A DNA stretch of 36,527 bases from Spirulina sp. CCY15215. GTDB taxonomy: Bacteria; Cyanobacteriota; Cyanobacteriia; Cyanobacteriales; Spirulinaceae. Shown piece after piece: positions 26,412-35,465 of this stretch (position 1 is the stretch's first letter; every line of letters begins with the position of its first letter). The position numbers were made by a program, and so were the translations under genes. The stretch is from the NCBI RefSeq assembly GCF_016888125.1, contig NZ_JACSWA010000607.1:1-36527 (forward strand), in the 5' to 3' direction. The notes beneath the pieces are model-generated. The model did not search any database, had not been told where the DNA came from, and saw nothing but the letters and a program-made list of their open reading frames with translations.

Positions 26412-26933
26412 GTGGGGACTGTATTTTATCTAGCCACTGAAGCCGAACATGGGTTCGGATTGAACTTCAATTTTTTAGAAGCAAACATAATTAACCTCGC
26501 CCTGCTTCTAGGAATTTTGGTTTATTATGGCGGTCAGGCCGTAGGGAAAATTTTAACCGAACGACGCGCCAAAATCGAAGCTGAAATTCAAGAAGCAGAA
26601 GGACGCGCCTCTAAGGCCGCGGCTGAGTTAGCTGGGGCGCAGCAAAAATTGGCCCAAGCGAAAGAAGAAGCCAAACAAATTTTAGCCACTGCCGAAAAAA
26701 CCGCACAACGGGTGAAAGAGGAAATTTTGGCTCAGGGCAATGTTGAAGTCGAACGTATGAGAGCAAATGCCTCCGCCGATGTTAGTTCTGAACAAGACAA
26801 GGCGATCGCTCAATTGCGCCAGCGTACCGTCGCTCTCGCTATTGAGCGGGCAGAAGGACAACTGAAAGATCGCTTAGACGACTCCAAACAAGAGCGCCTA
26901 ATCGATCGCTGTATCGGGCAATTAGGGGGATAA
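26412..26933 (+). CDS. atpF: ATP synthase F0 subunit b
   Basis: A 173-residue stator subunit with one N-terminal membrane helix (about 26-43) followed by a coiled coil with LTERRAKIEAEIQEAEGRA and many Ala/Glu/Lys repeats. The start is a GTG at 26412 with AAAAGGAAAA upstream; VGTVFYLATEAEHGFGLNF matches the b-subunit N-terminus. It lies 30 bp after b' and 3 bp before delta. Confidence 0.93.
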   Translation: MGTVFYLATEAEHGFGLNFNFLEANIINLALLLGILVYYGGQAVGKILTERRAKIEAEIQEAEGRASKAAAELAGAQQKLAQAKEEAKQILATAEKTAQRVKEEILAQGNVEVERMRANASADVSSEQDKAIAQLRQRTVALAIERAEGQLKDRLDDSKQERLIDRCIGQLGG

Positions 26934-26936
26934 ACA

Positions 26937-27488
26937 ATGAAAGGATCTTTAGTTAGTAGCTCAATTGCCGAACCTTACGCCCAAGCCTTAATGTCTCTGG
27001 CGCGATCGCGAGATTTAGCCGAGCGCTTTGGCGAAGATTTCCGCGGCCTAGAACGGTTAATGGAAGAATCCCCCGAACTGCGGGATTTTATCACGAATCC
27101 CATCATCAAAGATGAGGATAAAAAAGCCGTTATCCGTAGCATCATGGGAGAGGAAACAGACTCTCAACTGGTCAATTTTTTAATGTTGTTGGTGGATAAA
27201 CGACGCATTGTTTTTCTCGAACAAGTGGTGTCTCAATACCTCGCACTTCTAAGAGAAATGAATCAAGTAGTTCTTGCTGAAGTGATCAGCGTTCGCGAAC
27301 TAAACCAAGGACAGCGCCGCTCCGTAGAAGACAAAGTACGCGAGATCTCCAACGCCCGAGGGGTAGAACTGAAAACTACAATCAACCCCGATATTATTGG
27401 CGGCGTAATTATCAAAGTCGGCTCTCAAATCCTCGATGCCAGTCTACAGTCTCAACTCCGCCGCATTGGCATGAGTTTAAACGCTTAA
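26937..27488 (+). CDS. atpH: ATP synthase F1 subunit delta
   Basis: A 183-residue OSCP/delta subunit joining the stator stalk to the top of F1. The N-terminal helical domain contains [13 protein letters not shown] and the C-terminal part has the signature [30 protein letters not shown]-type sequence (here [16 protein letters not shown]). The ATG at 26937 is 3 bp after the atpF stop, indicating translational coupling. Often called atpD in cyanobacteria. Confidence 0.93.
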   Translation: MKGSLVSSSIAEPYAQALMSLARSRDLAERFGEDFRGLERLMEESPELRDFITNPIIKDEDKKAVIRSIMGEETDSQLVNFLMLLVDKRRIVFLEQVVSQYLALLREMNQVVLAEVISVRELNQGQRRSVEDKVREISNARGVELKTTINPDIIGGVIIKVGSQILDASLQSQLRRIGMSLNA

Positions 27489-27489
27489 A

Positions 27490-27510
27490 AATACCCATTA
27501 CCCATTACCC
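27490..27510. repeat. Heptamers before atpA
   Basis: ATACCCATTACCCATTACCCA in the delta-alpha spacer is tandem ACCCATT. It occupies the ribosome-site region of atpA, which lacks a clear Shine-Dalgarno. Confidence 0.75.
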
Positions 27511-27520
27511 ACAACAAACT

Positions 27521-29038
27521 ATGGTTAGTATCAAACCGGACGAAATTAGCAATATCATTCGCCAGCAAATTGAATCCTACGACCAAGATATTAAGGTTTC
27601 TAATGTTGGAACTGTTCTTCAAGTTGGAGACGGTATTGCTCGTATTTATGGCTTAGAAAAAGCGATGGCGGGGGAACTCCTCGAATTTGAAGATGGCACC
27701 GTCGGTATCGCCCTCAACTTAGAAGAAGATAACGTTGGGGCAGTATTAATGGGTAGCGGTCTGAGCATCCAAGAGGGAAGCACCGTTAAAGCCACAGGTA
27801 AAATCGCACAAGTTCCCGTTGGAGACGCTATTATCGGTCGCGTCGTCGATGCTTTGGCGCGTCCCCTCGATGGAAAAGGCGAGATTCCATCCAGTGAAAC
27901 CCGCTTGATCGAATCTCAAGCTCCCGGTATTATCGAACGTCGTTCCGTCTATGAACCCATGCAAACCGGGATTACCGCTATTGACGCGATGATCCCCATC
28001 GGACGGGGACAGAGGGAGTTAATCATTGGCGATCGCCAAACCGGAAAAACCGCCGTTGCTATCGATACTATCCTCAACCAAGCGGAAGAAAACGTGATTT
28101 GCGTTTACGTCGCCATCGGTCAAAAAGCATCTACCGTAGCTCAAGTCGTCGGGGAACTGCAAGATCGCGGAGCCATGAGCTACACCGTTGTGGTTGCAGC
28201 CAATGCCAGCGACCCAGCAACCTTACAGTACCTCGCTCCCTACACTGGTGCGACTATTGCCGAGTATTTCATGTATCAAGGCAAAGCCACCTTAGTGATC
28301 TACGATGACTTGTCCAAACAGGCACAGGCTTATCGCCAAATGTCCTTGCTCCTGCGTCGTCCTCCAGGTCGCGAGGCATATCCTGGAGATGTTTTCTACG
28401 CTCACTCTCGCTTATTAGAGCGGGCGGCAAAACTCAGCGATGAATTGGGTGGTGGAAGCATGACCGCATTGCCCATCATTGAAACCCAAGCTGGGGACGT
28501 TTCTGCCTACATTCCCACTAATGTTATTTCCATTACCGACGGTCAGATTTTCCTTTCTTCTGACTTGTTTAACTCTGGTTTCCGTCCGGCAATCAACGCG
28601 GGGATTTCCGTCTCTCGCGTGGGTTCTGCGGCTCAACTCAAAGCCATGAAACAAGTGGCCGGGAAATTAAAACTGGAACTAGCACAGTTTGCGGAATTAG
28701 AAGCATTTTCCCAGTTTGCCTCTGACTTGGATCCGGCAACTCAGGCACAATTGTCACGAGGGCAGCGCTTGCGGGAAGTTCTCAAACAGCCCCAATATTC
28801 TCCCTTAGCGGTTTACGAACAGGTTGCCATTGTTTATGCCGGGTTAAATGGGTATTTGGATGATATTGAGACAGAAAAAATCACCGCCTTTACCAAAGGG
28901 TTTCGGGACTATCTGAAAACCAGCAAAGCTGACTTTGGTAAAACGATTGCTGCGGAGAAAAAACTCACTGATGCGACGGAAACTATGCTTAAAGAGGCGA
29001 TCGCCGAGTATAAGAAAACCTTTGCCGTCTCTGCTTAA
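27521..29038 (+). CDS. atpA: ATP synthase F1 subunit alpha
   Basis: A 505-residue nucleotide-binding subunit of F1, three copies per complex alternating with beta. The Walker A motif GDRQTGKT (residues 170-177), [10 protein letters not shown], the [10 protein letters not shown] segment and the SRVGSAAQ arginine-finger region are intact. Length is as expected. The beta and epsilon genes are not in the window; in cyanobacteria they form a separate operon. Confidence 0.97.
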   Translation: MVSIKPDEISNIIRQQIESYDQDIKVSNVGTVLQVGDGIARIYGLEKAMAGELLEFEDGTVGIALNLEEDNVGAVLMGSGLSIQEGSTVKATGKIAQVPVGDAIIGRVVDALARPLDGKGEIPSSETRLIESQAPGIIERRSVYEPMQTGITAIDAMIPIGRGQRELIIGDRQTGKTAVAIDTILNQAEENVICVYVAIGQKASTVAQVVGELQDRGAMSYTVVVAANASDPATLQYLAPYTGATIAEYFMYQGKATLVIYDDLSKQAQAYRQMSLLLRRPPGREAYPGDVFYAHSRLLERAAKLSDELGGGSMTALPIIETQAGDVSAYIPTNVISITDGQIFLSSDLFNSGFRPAINAGISVSRVGSAAQLKAMKQVAGKLKLELAQFAELEAFSQFASDLDPATQAQLSRGQRLREVLKQPQYSPLAVYEQVAIVYAGLNGYLDDIETEKITAFTKGFRDYLKTSKADFGKTIAAEKKLTDATETMLKEAIAEYKKTFAVSA

Positions 29039-29082
29039 TTATTAGGGAAAGGGGAACGGATTGAAGGATTTTTCTGCCGCTT

Positions 29083-29113
29083 CCCCACTCCCTACTCCCC
29101 ACTCCCTATTACC
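29083..29113. repeat. Heptamers before the gamma-subunit gene
   Basis: CCCCACTCCCTA and near copies (CCCACTCCCTA, heptamer-like CCCACTC/CCTACTC) fill the spacer directly upstream of the gamma start. Confidence 0.75.
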
Positions 29114-29120
29114 AAAAACA

Positions 29121-30065
29121 ATGCCTAATCTTAAAGCCATTCGCGATCGCATTCAGTCGGTCAAAAATACCCGTAAAATTACCGAAGCGATGCGCCTTGT
29201 TGCTGCGGCTAAGGTGCGTCGCGCCCAAGAACAAGTGACCAGCACTCGCCCTTTTGCTGATTGTTTGGCACAAGTTCTCTACGGTTTACAAAATCGCCTT
29301 CAGTTTGAAGATATAGATCTCCCCTTACTCAAACAGCGTCCAGTCAAAACCGTAGGACTATTAATTGTCTCTAGCGATCGCGGTCTTTGTGGCGGCTACA
29401 ATAACAACATCATCAAGAAAGTAGAGACACGAGTTCAAGAATTAAAACAGGAGGGAGTCGATCAGAAATTAATTTTAGTCGGCAGAAAAGCAACGCAATA
29501 TTTCGAGCGCAGAGAAGCACCGATTTCTCAAACCTATACGGGACTCAATCAAATTCCTACCGCCCCAGAAGCCTCCAAAATTGCAGACTATTTACTTTCA
29601 CTTTTTCTCTCTGAAGGGGTCGATCGCATCGAGTTAATTTATACTAAATTTGTTTCTTTAATTAGCTCGCGTCCTGTCGTGCAAACCCTCTTGCCTTTAT
29701 CTTTTCAAGGCTTAGAAAGTTCCGATGATGAAATTTTCCGCTTGACAACTTCCGGAGGTGGATTTCACGTCGAACGAGAAAAGGTTTCTACTAAAATGGA
29801 TTCGTTTCCCAGAGATATGATTTTCGAGCAAGATCCAGCGCAAATTTTAGATGCTCTCTTGCCTTTATATCTCAATAACCAGTTACTTCGCGCCCTGCAA
29901 GAATCTGCCGCGAGTGAATTAGCGGCTCGCATGACTGCCATGAATAATGCCAGTGAAAATGCTGTAGAATTGGTCAAAAACCTAACTCGGTCTTATAATA
30001 AAGCTCGCCAAGCGTCCATTACTCAAGAAATCCTCGAGGTGGTTGCTGGAGCAAATGCACTATAA
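29121..30065 (+). CDS. atpG: ATP synthase F1 subunit gamma
   Basis: A 314-residue central-stalk subunit that rotates within the alpha3beta3 ring. The ATG at 29121 gives [36 protein letters not shown], the canonical start; an upstream in-frame start (29061) would add a repeat-encoded segment and is unlikely. The C-terminal [12 protein letters not shown]...[19 protein letters not shown] is conserved. The central insertion shared by cyanobacteria and chloroplasts is present (about 195-235) but lacks the plant regulatory Cys pair. It is named atpC in many cyanobacteria. Confidence 0.95.
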   Translation: MPNLKAIRDRIQSVKNTRKITEAMRLVAAAKVRRAQEQVTSTRPFADCLAQVLYGLQNRLQFEDIDLPLLKQRPVKTVGLLIVSSDRGLCGGYNNNIIKKVETRVQELKQEGVDQKLILVGRKATQYFERREAPISQTYTGLNQIPTAPEASKIADYLLSLFLSEGVDRIELIYTKFVSLISSRPVVQTLLPLSFQGLESSDDEIFRLTTSGGGFHVEREKVSTKMDSFPRDMIFEQDPAQILDALLPLYLNNQLLRALQESAASELAARMTAMNNASENAVELVKNLTRSYNKARQASITQEILEVVAGANAL

Positions 30066-30164
30066 GCCCAAGGGTAATTGTGATATTTCCTCGCAATTTG
30101 TCAAAAAATATTTTCTCTTTTGCCGAGAAAATTTCATTAATCATTAATATAGTTTTACGAATCA

Positions 30165-30190
30165 ACGCCCGGAATGATCGGGCGTTTTTC
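30165..30190 (+). terminator. Intrinsic terminator of the atp operon
   Basis: ACGCCCG (30165-30171) pairs with CGGGCGT (30179-30185) around a 7-nt loop, followed by TTTTT. It lies 100 bp after the gamma stop codon. Confidence 0.88.
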
Positions 30191-30225
30191 ACGATTTAGG
30201 TATAATTTTTGATATCGGGGAAGCA

Positions 30226-30684
30226 ATGAAATTTTCCAAAGTCTTTCGCCAGATTTACGGGATCACCAAAAACGAGCGCTTTCTGCTGTTTCTTAAAGTT
30301 ATTGAAAGTTTGGTTTCTAAAGTGCTTTCTTTGCTGATGGTCTGTGTGATTTTATGGGCAATTGGCGATCTGTCTATTTTGATTGTGACGGATTTGTTTA
30401 TCCAATCATCTCATTCTTTGAAAGAGGATATTTTTGATATTTTTGGTCTCTTTTTAAATATTTTAGTCGCCCTAGAAATCTTAGAAAATATAACGGCTTA
30501 TTTAAAAAAACATAGCGTACAACTCGAATTAGTGATCGTTACTTCGCTGATTGCTGTTGCTCGAAAAATCATTGTTTTTGATTTAGAAACCAAGTCTTCT
30601 AGCGATTTAATTGCTATCTCAGTTGCTGTATTAATGCTTTCAATTAGTTACTTTATTATTCGTAGCGGACAAAATAGAACTTGA
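30226..30684 (+). CDS. PsiE-family membrane protein
   Basis: A 152-residue protein with four predicted transmembrane helices (about 33-57, 70-90, 100-118 and 127-147). The FGLFLNILVALEILENITAYLKKHSVQLELV and LIAVARKIIVFD-type features (written here in parts) match the phosphate-starvation-inducible PsiE family of unknown molecular function. GGGGAAG precedes the ATG. It stands alone after the atp terminator, and its 3' end overlaps an opposing ORF remnant. Confidence 0.75.
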   Translation: MKFSKVFRQIYGITKNERFLLFLKVIESLVSKVLSLLMVCVILWAIGDLSILIVTDLFIQSSHSLKEDIFDIFGLFLNILVALEILENITAYLKKHSVQLELVIVTSLIAVARKIIVFDLETKSSSDLIAISVAVLMLSISYFIIRSGQNRT

Positions 30685-30870
30685 CTTAAGGGGGTGCGTT
30701 GCGCTTGGGTGCATCTCAAAAATGATTTGTTCTTGAATTTCTTCTCTTAATGTTGTTTCTATGTCTTCAAATGTTTTCAGTTTGTCAGATGACGTATTTT
30801 GGTGTAGAATTTCAGCGATCGCCTTGGCGTGTTCTTCTAGCTTTTCTTTTTCTTCTGGACTCAAGTTCAT
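30640..30870 (-). pseudogene. Possible transposase-related ORF remnant
   Basis: A 76-residue frame beginning MNLSPEEKEKLEEHAKAIAEIL. This N-terminus recalls short conserved segments at the start of some cyanobacterial IS-encoded proteins (ISKra4-like, from memory and unverified). After about residue 50 the frame runs through an inverted repeat (30706-30718) and into unrelated DNA overlapping the PsiE gene, so the C-terminus is probably random. I read it as the start of a larger gene cut down when the element shrank, or as a small standalone gene. Either is possible. Confidence 0.4.
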
Positions 30871-30949
30871 TTGTTTTATTCTCTTTTCAGTTTATTTTAC
30901 TCTTCTTTTACCACGATTTAGGTATTTTTGCAAAACTGAGATGCACCCA
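30706..30949. mobile_element. 244-bp inverted-repeat element (MITE-like)
   Basis: TGGGTGCATCTCA (30706-30718) and its exact reverse complement TGAGATGCACCCA (30937-30949) bound 244 bp that contain the start of a transposase-like ORF. The perfect 13-bp termini and the partial ORF suggest a deletion derivative of an IS element. No clear target-site duplication was seen. Confidence 0.65.
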
Positions 30950-30968
30950 GGAAATGTAGCACGATCTC

Positions 30969-31718
30969 TCAAAGGATTTTGTGAATACTCTCAACAACTT
31001 GTTCAGTAAAATTGACTACATCGTTAACGAGAATTTCGTCAATGTTCCAACGATTTCCAATCCCCAAAGTAGGATCGATATCGGCTTCGTGGGCAATTTT
31101 GTGTCTGCGATCGACAATAGCACTAAGTTGCTGCTTGACATCTTTTGCCGATTTACCCAGTTGCACAGACACTTCCTCCCATAACTTTTTATCTGAAATT
31201 AGTCTAATTGCATCAGCAATTTTATCGGGTTGTTGAAAACTTTGATATCCAAGACTTTCTCTAACCTCATCTTCCAGCCAAGAGGTTTGATTGAGTTGAT
31301 TTTCTAGACTGTCTGAGAGGACGGGCAACAAAGCCGAAACTGTATGGGATTGCTGTAAAAAAGAGACTCCTTGACTCTGTTGGATTTCATTTGGTAACCA
31401 TGAAGCAATATCTATTACGATGAGTCTTTCCTGTCTTGCACTTCCTAGAGACACTTGAAAACGCGAAAATGCAGATTTAGAACTGTTGCGTGAAGGGTTA
31501 GGTTCGGGACGTTGACCTCTGTGAATCTCTATCATTCCCAAGGTAACGACTTCATGGATATAATAATCTAAAGCACTCACAGTCAAAACTAGCGCAGCTC
31601 TCAAGATATCTGACGAATCTAAGGCAGAAGTAGACTGAGCTTTAACAGAGTTATGAAGGGAAATGATATCTCGAACGCGCATGATGCTAATTCGGAATTG
31701 ATCGAGTGCTGATTGCAT
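30969..31718 (-). CDS. HEPN-domain protein, putative RNase partner of the upstream ATPase
   Basis: A 249-residue, mostly helical protein. The C-terminal part carries the HEPN RNase signature R-x4-H (Arg205 to His210 in DRRHKIAH), followed by EADID. The N-terminal TVSALDYYIHEVV (residues 46-58) resembles the opening helix of HEPN families of the MAE_28990/RiboL-PSP type found in defence and toxin loci. It starts 12 bp after the ParA-like gene and is surely co-transcribed. Such proteins cleave RNA, often as toxins or effectors. The middle region (about 70-200) is not recognisable to me. Function by context: effector of a two-gene system. Confidence 0.7.
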   Translation of the reverse strand: MQSALDQFRISIMRVRDIISLHNSVKAQSTSALDSSDILRAALVLTVSALDYYIHEVVTLGMIEIHRGQRPEPNPSRNSSKSAFSRFQVSLGSARQERLIVIDIASWLPNEIQQSQGVSFLQQSHTVSALLPVLSDSLENQLNQTSWLEDEVRESLGYQSFQQPDKIADAIRLISDKKLWEEVSVQLGKSAKDVKQQLSAIVDRRHKIAHEADIDPTLGIGNRWNIDEILVNDVVNFTEQVVESIHKIL

Positions 31719-31730
31719 AAGTTAAGTCTG

Positions 31731-32780
31731 TTAATTTGTTGCTGTTAATCCGATAATTTTATCTGCAATATCTGAGAATATCTTACGGAAATCGTCTTGC
31801 TTTTCTTTAGCTGTTTCTAAAACTTTTCCAGCCCATTTTGCAGAACGAAATTGCTCTGGAGTGAGTTCATAAACAGGTACTTGATGCTCTTGAGATAAAG
31901 CAATCAAACTGTTGAAGTTAGGGATTTTGCTGAGGGTATAACTCTGGGGTATTCCATTTTCAATATAAGTTTGAGGTGAAACTAGCATATTATTTTTGTC
32001 CAAAATCGGAGCTAATTTAGAATTAATATCTTGCTCAATCTTCTGAATCCAGTTTTCAAAAGCGACAGTTTCTTTCCCTCGAATAATTCTATAATTTTGA
32101 ATAATAGCTCCAAGAAATTTCAAATTAATTTCAGGAAATGGATAGGTAGCATCTTTGAGAACTGGTAACGAACTCGCTTTTTTAGCCCACTCATACCACT
32201 TTGGTAGCATTTTAGTCAAAGATTCGATTGCCATGACGGAAAAGAAATCAGCATTTGTAGGAATGATAAAGAAGTTACTTGTCATTAATAAATTCTGGTT
32301 GATCGAACTTAGGCTAGGACTCATATCAATCAAAATATAATCGGCATTAAACTTACGAGCAGTTTTTTCTAATAAATCTGAAATAGAACCCGGTAGATTT
32401 TTGAGTGTTTGAATTGAGCTACTTAACTCTTGGGCAAGTCCTAAAGTTACCTCATATTCTGCAAAACCAACATGACCGGGCAGTAAAAACAATTTATCTT
32501 GACCTCCAATAGGAATACAATCAACTGCTTCAATTGCCCTAGGCTGGGATTCAAAGGCAGGTACTAGTCCTGTTTTAATATTTGAGTGCTTGTTGTAAAT
32601 TTCCTCTAGGTTATTTTCATCTTGTTCTCCCAGAGCCATACCAGTGAGATTACATTGCGGGTCGGTATCTACAAGAATTACTGTTTTCCCTTTGGAAGCA
32701 AGCATCCAACCTAAGTTAAATGTTGTAGTTGTCTTACTGACCCCACCTTTGTGATTAAAAAGAGCGATTTTCTGAACCAT
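31731..32780 (-). CDS. ParA/Soj-like ATPase
   Basis: A 349-residue SIMIBI-class ATPase. The deviant Walker A motif KGGVSKT (residues 11-17) with the signature lysine, the A' box DTDPQ (38-42) and Walker B ILIDMSP (Asp152) are intact, so ATP-dependent dimerisation is expected. The second half (about 190-349) is longer than in minimal ParA and ends in a helical, Lys/Asp-rich tail. No parB or parS-like array is adjacent; the partner is a HEPN gene. AAAGGA precedes the ATG. A plasmid-partition role is therefore unlikely. I propose that it is the regulatory or sensing subunit of the pair. Confidence 0.8.
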   Translation of the reverse strand: MVQKIALFNHKGGVSKTTTTFNLGWMLASKGKTVILVDTDPQCNLTGMALGEQDENNLEEIYNKHSNIKTGLVPAFESQPRAIEAVDCIPIGGQDKLFLLPGHVGFAEYEVTLGLAQELSSSIQTLKNLPGSISDLLEKTARKFNADYILIDMSPSLSSINQNLLMTSNFFIIPTNADFFSVMAIESLTKMLPKWYEWAKKASSLPVLKDATYPFPEINLKFLGAIIQNYRIIRGKETVAFENWIQKIEQDINSKLAPILDKNNMLVSPQTYIENGIPQSYTLSKIPNFNSLIALSQEHQVPVYELTPEQFRSAKWAGKVLETAKEKQDDFRKIFSDIADKIIGLTATN

Positions 32781-32962
32781 CGAATTTTATTCCTTTTATA
32801 ATATATATTAACTACCAATAAAACTATTCTATCTTAAAAATCTAACAAGGATTGCATGATGCCGATCTTTCATAACAAAAGATACAAAGATACTAAGAAA
32901 GAACGATCACAGACTATTTTTCTATGAATAAAACTATCTTTATTGAGTAGAAATTTGATTTA

Positions 32963-32994
32963 AGGGTGCGTTATGCTTTCGCTAACAGCACCCT
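32963..32994. repeat. Palindromic repeat downstream of msrA
   Basis: AGGGTGC (32963-32969) pairs with GCACCCT (32988-32994), with TTA/TAA extending the stem. The GGGTGCGTTATG...GCACCCTAC type is an interspersed cyanobacterial palindrome. It could act as a terminator for msrA on the minus strand. Confidence 0.65.
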
Positions 32995-33009
32995 ACAGTA
33001 AAAAATGAG

Positions 33010-33672
33010 CTAAGAAGGAAGAGAAACCGTGCCAATAGGACAAGTAACAGATGTTCCCCCTAAACCGCAATAACCACCAGGATTTTTAGCCAAATATTGT
33101 TGGTGATAATCCTCGGCGTAGTAAAATTCTGGTGCGTCGATAATTTCTGTTGTAATTTCTCCATATCCTGCTTTCTTTAAAGCCTCTTGATACATTACAC
33201 GAGAGGCTTCTGCTAACTTTTTCTGTTCCTTGGAATAAGCGTAAATCCCCGAACGATATTGGGTGCCAGCATCATTTCCTTGACGCATTCCTTGAGTGGG
33301 ATTATGACTTTCCCAGAATACTTTGAGAATCTGTTCGTAACTGATAACTTTGGGATCGAAAACGACATAAACGACTTCGTTGTGTCCCGTCCTTCCCGAA
33401 CAAACTTCGCGATAAGTGGGATTGGGAGTATAACCCGCAGCATAACCCACGGCTGTAACAAACACGCCTTCTTGCTGCCAAAATTTACGTTCTGCACCCC
33501 AGAAACAGCCTAAACCAAACATGGCTGTTTCTAAACCTGCTGGGAAAGGAGGTTTGAGAGGATTGCCATTAACAAAGTGTTTCTCTGGGACGGGCATAGC
33601 CTGCGATCGCCCCGCTAAAGCGTCTTGAAGTGAAGGGATTTCTGCTTTTTTGCCTAATCCGAATAATGCCAT
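33010..33672 (-). CDS. msrA: Peptide-methionine (S)-S-oxide reductase MsrA
   Basis: A 220-residue enzyme that reduces methionine-S-sulfoxide in proteins with thioredoxin. The catalytic Cys56 is in [10 protein letters not shown], followed by [23 protein letters not shown] and [19 protein letters not shown]. Two C-terminal cysteines (GGYCGLGG and VTCPIG) can act as resolving residues. The N-terminal 40 residues ([22 protein letters not shown]) form the extension seen in cyanobacterial and plant plastid-type enzymes. I chose the ATG at 33672, preceded by GGAG, over a TTG five codons earlier. It repairs oxidative damage in the cytoplasm. Confidence 0.94.
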   Translation of the reverse strand: MALFGLGKKAEIPSLQDALAGRSQAMPVPEKHFVNGNPLKPPFPAGLETAMFGLGCFWGAERKFWQQEGVFVTAVGYAAGYTPNPTYREVCSGRTGHNEVVYVVFDPKVISYEQILKVFWESHNPTQGMRQGNDAGTQYRSGIYAYSKEQKKLAEASRVMYQEALKKAGYGEITTEIIDAPEFYYAEDYHQQYLAKNPGGYCGLGGTSVTCPIGTVSLPS

Positions 33673-33725
33673 GTTAAGAAACTCCAATTTTGTTAATGGT
33701 TAAACAAACAATGAACAAACAAAAA

Positions 33726-34064
33726 CTAACTATTCTCTTCTTCTGTTTCGGTTGCAATCCATTGTTTTTCAAAGCCCATACGCTGTTCTGCATTATGAAG
33801 AAAATAGCCGCTAACCATTGCTGAAGCCAGTAAGCGTCCTAATTGTTCTCGGTTGGTGGTAATGCTGACATCAAAATGATCGTCTGGCAATCCTCCCAAC
33901 AGACCCATGATATTGCGTTCCATGATTTGTACTGCTTCTCGGGTAGGCTGAGAGAGACGAGAAGACTGTTCTGAGTCTAATGCTTGGACGTATTGCCAGA
34001 GTAAATTTCTGTCTTGGGTAGAATTACGGAAAAATTCTGGGCTTTGCGAGGATAAGTCGTTCAT
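33726..34064 (-). CDS. DUF760-like cyanobacterial protein
   Basis: A 112-residue soluble protein. The core EAVQIMERNIMGLLGGLPDDHFDVSITTNREQLGRLLASAMVSGYFLHNAEQRMGFE (broken here into recognisable parts: ERNIMGLLGGLP, TNREQLGRLLASAMVSGYFL, NAEQRMGFE) matches the DUF760 family of cyanobacteria and plastids as I recall it. The function is unknown. It lies 53 bp upstream of msrA on the same strand and may share its transcript. Confidence 0.75.
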   Translation of the reverse strand: MNDLSSQSPEFFRNSTQDRNLLWQYVQALDSEQSSRLSQPTREAVQIMERNIMGLLGGLPDDHFDVSITTNREQLGRLLASAMVSGYFLHNAEQRMGFEKQWIATETEEENS

Positions 34065-34153
34065 AATTGAATATTGTAAAGTTATCTGTTTTTTTGTTAT
34101 TTACACTTTAACCTCTTTTTTTGAGAATGTTTATACGTGAAACCGAACCCGAG

Positions 34154-34186
34154 AGTGTTTGGGGAGTGTTTGGGGAGTGTTTGGGG
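34154..34186. repeat. Triplicated 11-bp repeat
   Basis: AGTGTTTGGGG occurs three times in tandem at 34154, 34165 and 34176, in the spacer between the CobW-family and DUF760-like genes. Confidence 0.9.
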
Positions 34187-34206
34187 AGGAATCGATCTTT
34201 TTTGTT

Positions 34207-35247
34207 TTAATTGTTTATGGATAATTGTTTATGGATAATTGCTGAGTCTAACTCGCGACCGATGAAGACTAAGCGGGTTTGACGGGTTTCTTCGGTTGAC
34301 CAGAGGCGATCGTAGAAGGAATCAAAACGGTTTCCTACTCCCTGCAAGACCATTCGCATGGGTTTATCGGGGACATTGACGAAGCCTTTGATGCGATAGA
34401 TTTCTTGTTCCTGCACCATTTTTTGCAGGGTTTCTGTGAGGGTTTTTGGGTCGAAAGCGCGATCGCAGATGACTTGGACTGAGTTAATCTCATCGTCGTG
34501 ATCGTGTTCTTCCTCGTGGTCGTGATGACTGGGGCGATTTTCTAGATCGTCTTCTACGGCTGCATTAAACCCTAACAGGACTTCGGCAGTTATTTCTCCA
34601 TCCCGACAAGGAACGATTTTGACTCCCGCAGGGACTTCTTTTTGCAGCCAGTTTTGTACTTTTGCTAATTCGGCTTCATCGACTAGATCGGTTTTGGTTA
34701 ATAACACTAAATCTGCACAGGCCAATTGATCCTCAAATAATTCTTCGATGGGGGTTTCGTGTTCGAGGTTCGGATCGGCTTGTCTTTGGGCTTCTAAGGC
34801 ATCTAAATCTCCCACTAAGGTCCCTAATGCCAATGCCCGACAATCGACCACGGTAATCACCCCATCCACTGTTGCACCATTGCGGATTTCGTGCCAGCGA
34901 AAGGCTTGTACGAGGGGTTTGGGTAATGCAAGGCCGGAGGTTTCCACGAGTATACAATCGATTTTATCCCGACGTTTGAGGAGTTCCTGCATGGTGGGAT
35001 AAAATTCTTCCTGAACGGTACAGCAGAGACAACCGTTGGTCAGTTCGACAATATTGGCATCGGGGGTTTCGTCTTCGTCGCAAATTTGGCAGGACCGTAA
35101 TAAATCTGCATCAATGCCTACTTCTCCAAATTCATTGACGAGAACGGCGATTCTGCGCCCTTGATTATTTTGCAGCAAATTGCGAACTAATGTTGTTTTT
35201 CCGGCTCCAAGAAAGCCGGTAATTACGGTAACGGGTATTTTGTGCAT
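34207..35247 (-). CDS. CobW/COG0523-family metal chaperone GTPase
   Basis: A 346-residue G3E-family GTPase. The P-loop GFLGAGKT (residues 11-18), the zinc-binding GCLCC motif (Cys73, Cys75, Cys76), ILVETSGLALP and the base-recognition TKTD are intact. A His/Asp/Glu-rich loop (HHDHEEEHDHDDE, about residues 240-253) should bind metal, and the C-terminal CobW_C domain follows (from about 257). Such proteins deliver Zn, Co or other metals to client enzymes using GTP. A neighbouring HupE-type transporter with a B12-box-like leader favours cobalt, but COG0523 subtypes cannot be separated by eye. A tandem array lies within 25 bp of its start and may influence its expression. Confidence 0.88.
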   Translation of the reverse strand: MHKIPVTVITGFLGAGKTTLVRNLLQNNQGRRIAVLVNEFGEVGIDADLLRSCQICDEDETPDANIVELTNGCLCCTVQEEFYPTMQELLKRRDKIDCILVETSGLALPKPLVQAFRWHEIRNGATVDGVITVVDCRALALGTLVGDLDALEAQRQADPNLEHETPIEELFEDQLACADLVLLTKTDLVDEAELAKVQNWLQKEVPAGVKIVPCRDGEITAEVLLGFNAAVEDDLENRPSHHDHEEEHDHDDEINSVQVICDRAFDPKTLTETLQKMVQEQEIYRIKGFVNVPDKPMRMVLQGVGNRFDSFYDRLWSTEETRQTRLVFIGRELDSAIIHKQLSINN

Positions 35248-35269
35248 GGTTTTCTGTAGGGATTATTCC

Positions 35270-35465
35270 AAAAGGGTAGGATTTACGCAGCTAGATGATT
35301 TCTAAAAGGGTAGGATTTACGCAGCTAGATGATTTCTAAAAGGGTAGGATTTACGCAGCTAGATGATTTCTAAAAGGGTAGGACTTACGCAGCTAGATGA
35401 TTTCTAAAAGGGTAGGACTTACGCAGCTAGATGATTTCTAAAAGGGTAGGACTTACGCAGCTAGG
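35270..35465. repeat. 34-bp tandem repeat, six copies
   Basis: Units begin at 35270, 35304, 35338, 35372, 35406 and 35440 (the last partial) with a constant 34-bp period. Each starts AAAAGGGTAGGA(T/C)TTACGCA. The first three copies have GGATTTACGCA and the last three GGACTTACGCA, so a single T/C variant orders the copies. No unique spacers separate them, so this is not a CRISPR. Confidence 0.95.

Noticed and set aside
31731-32780. Plasmid or chromosome partition locus (parA)
   Set aside because: No parB gene or parS-like iterons are adjacent, and the partner is a HEPN protein. A housekeeping or plasmid partition role is not supported.
35270-35465. Possible CRISPR array from regular 34-bp repeats
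   Set aside because: The units are directly contiguous with no unique spacers, and no cas genes lie nearby. It is a tandem repeat.
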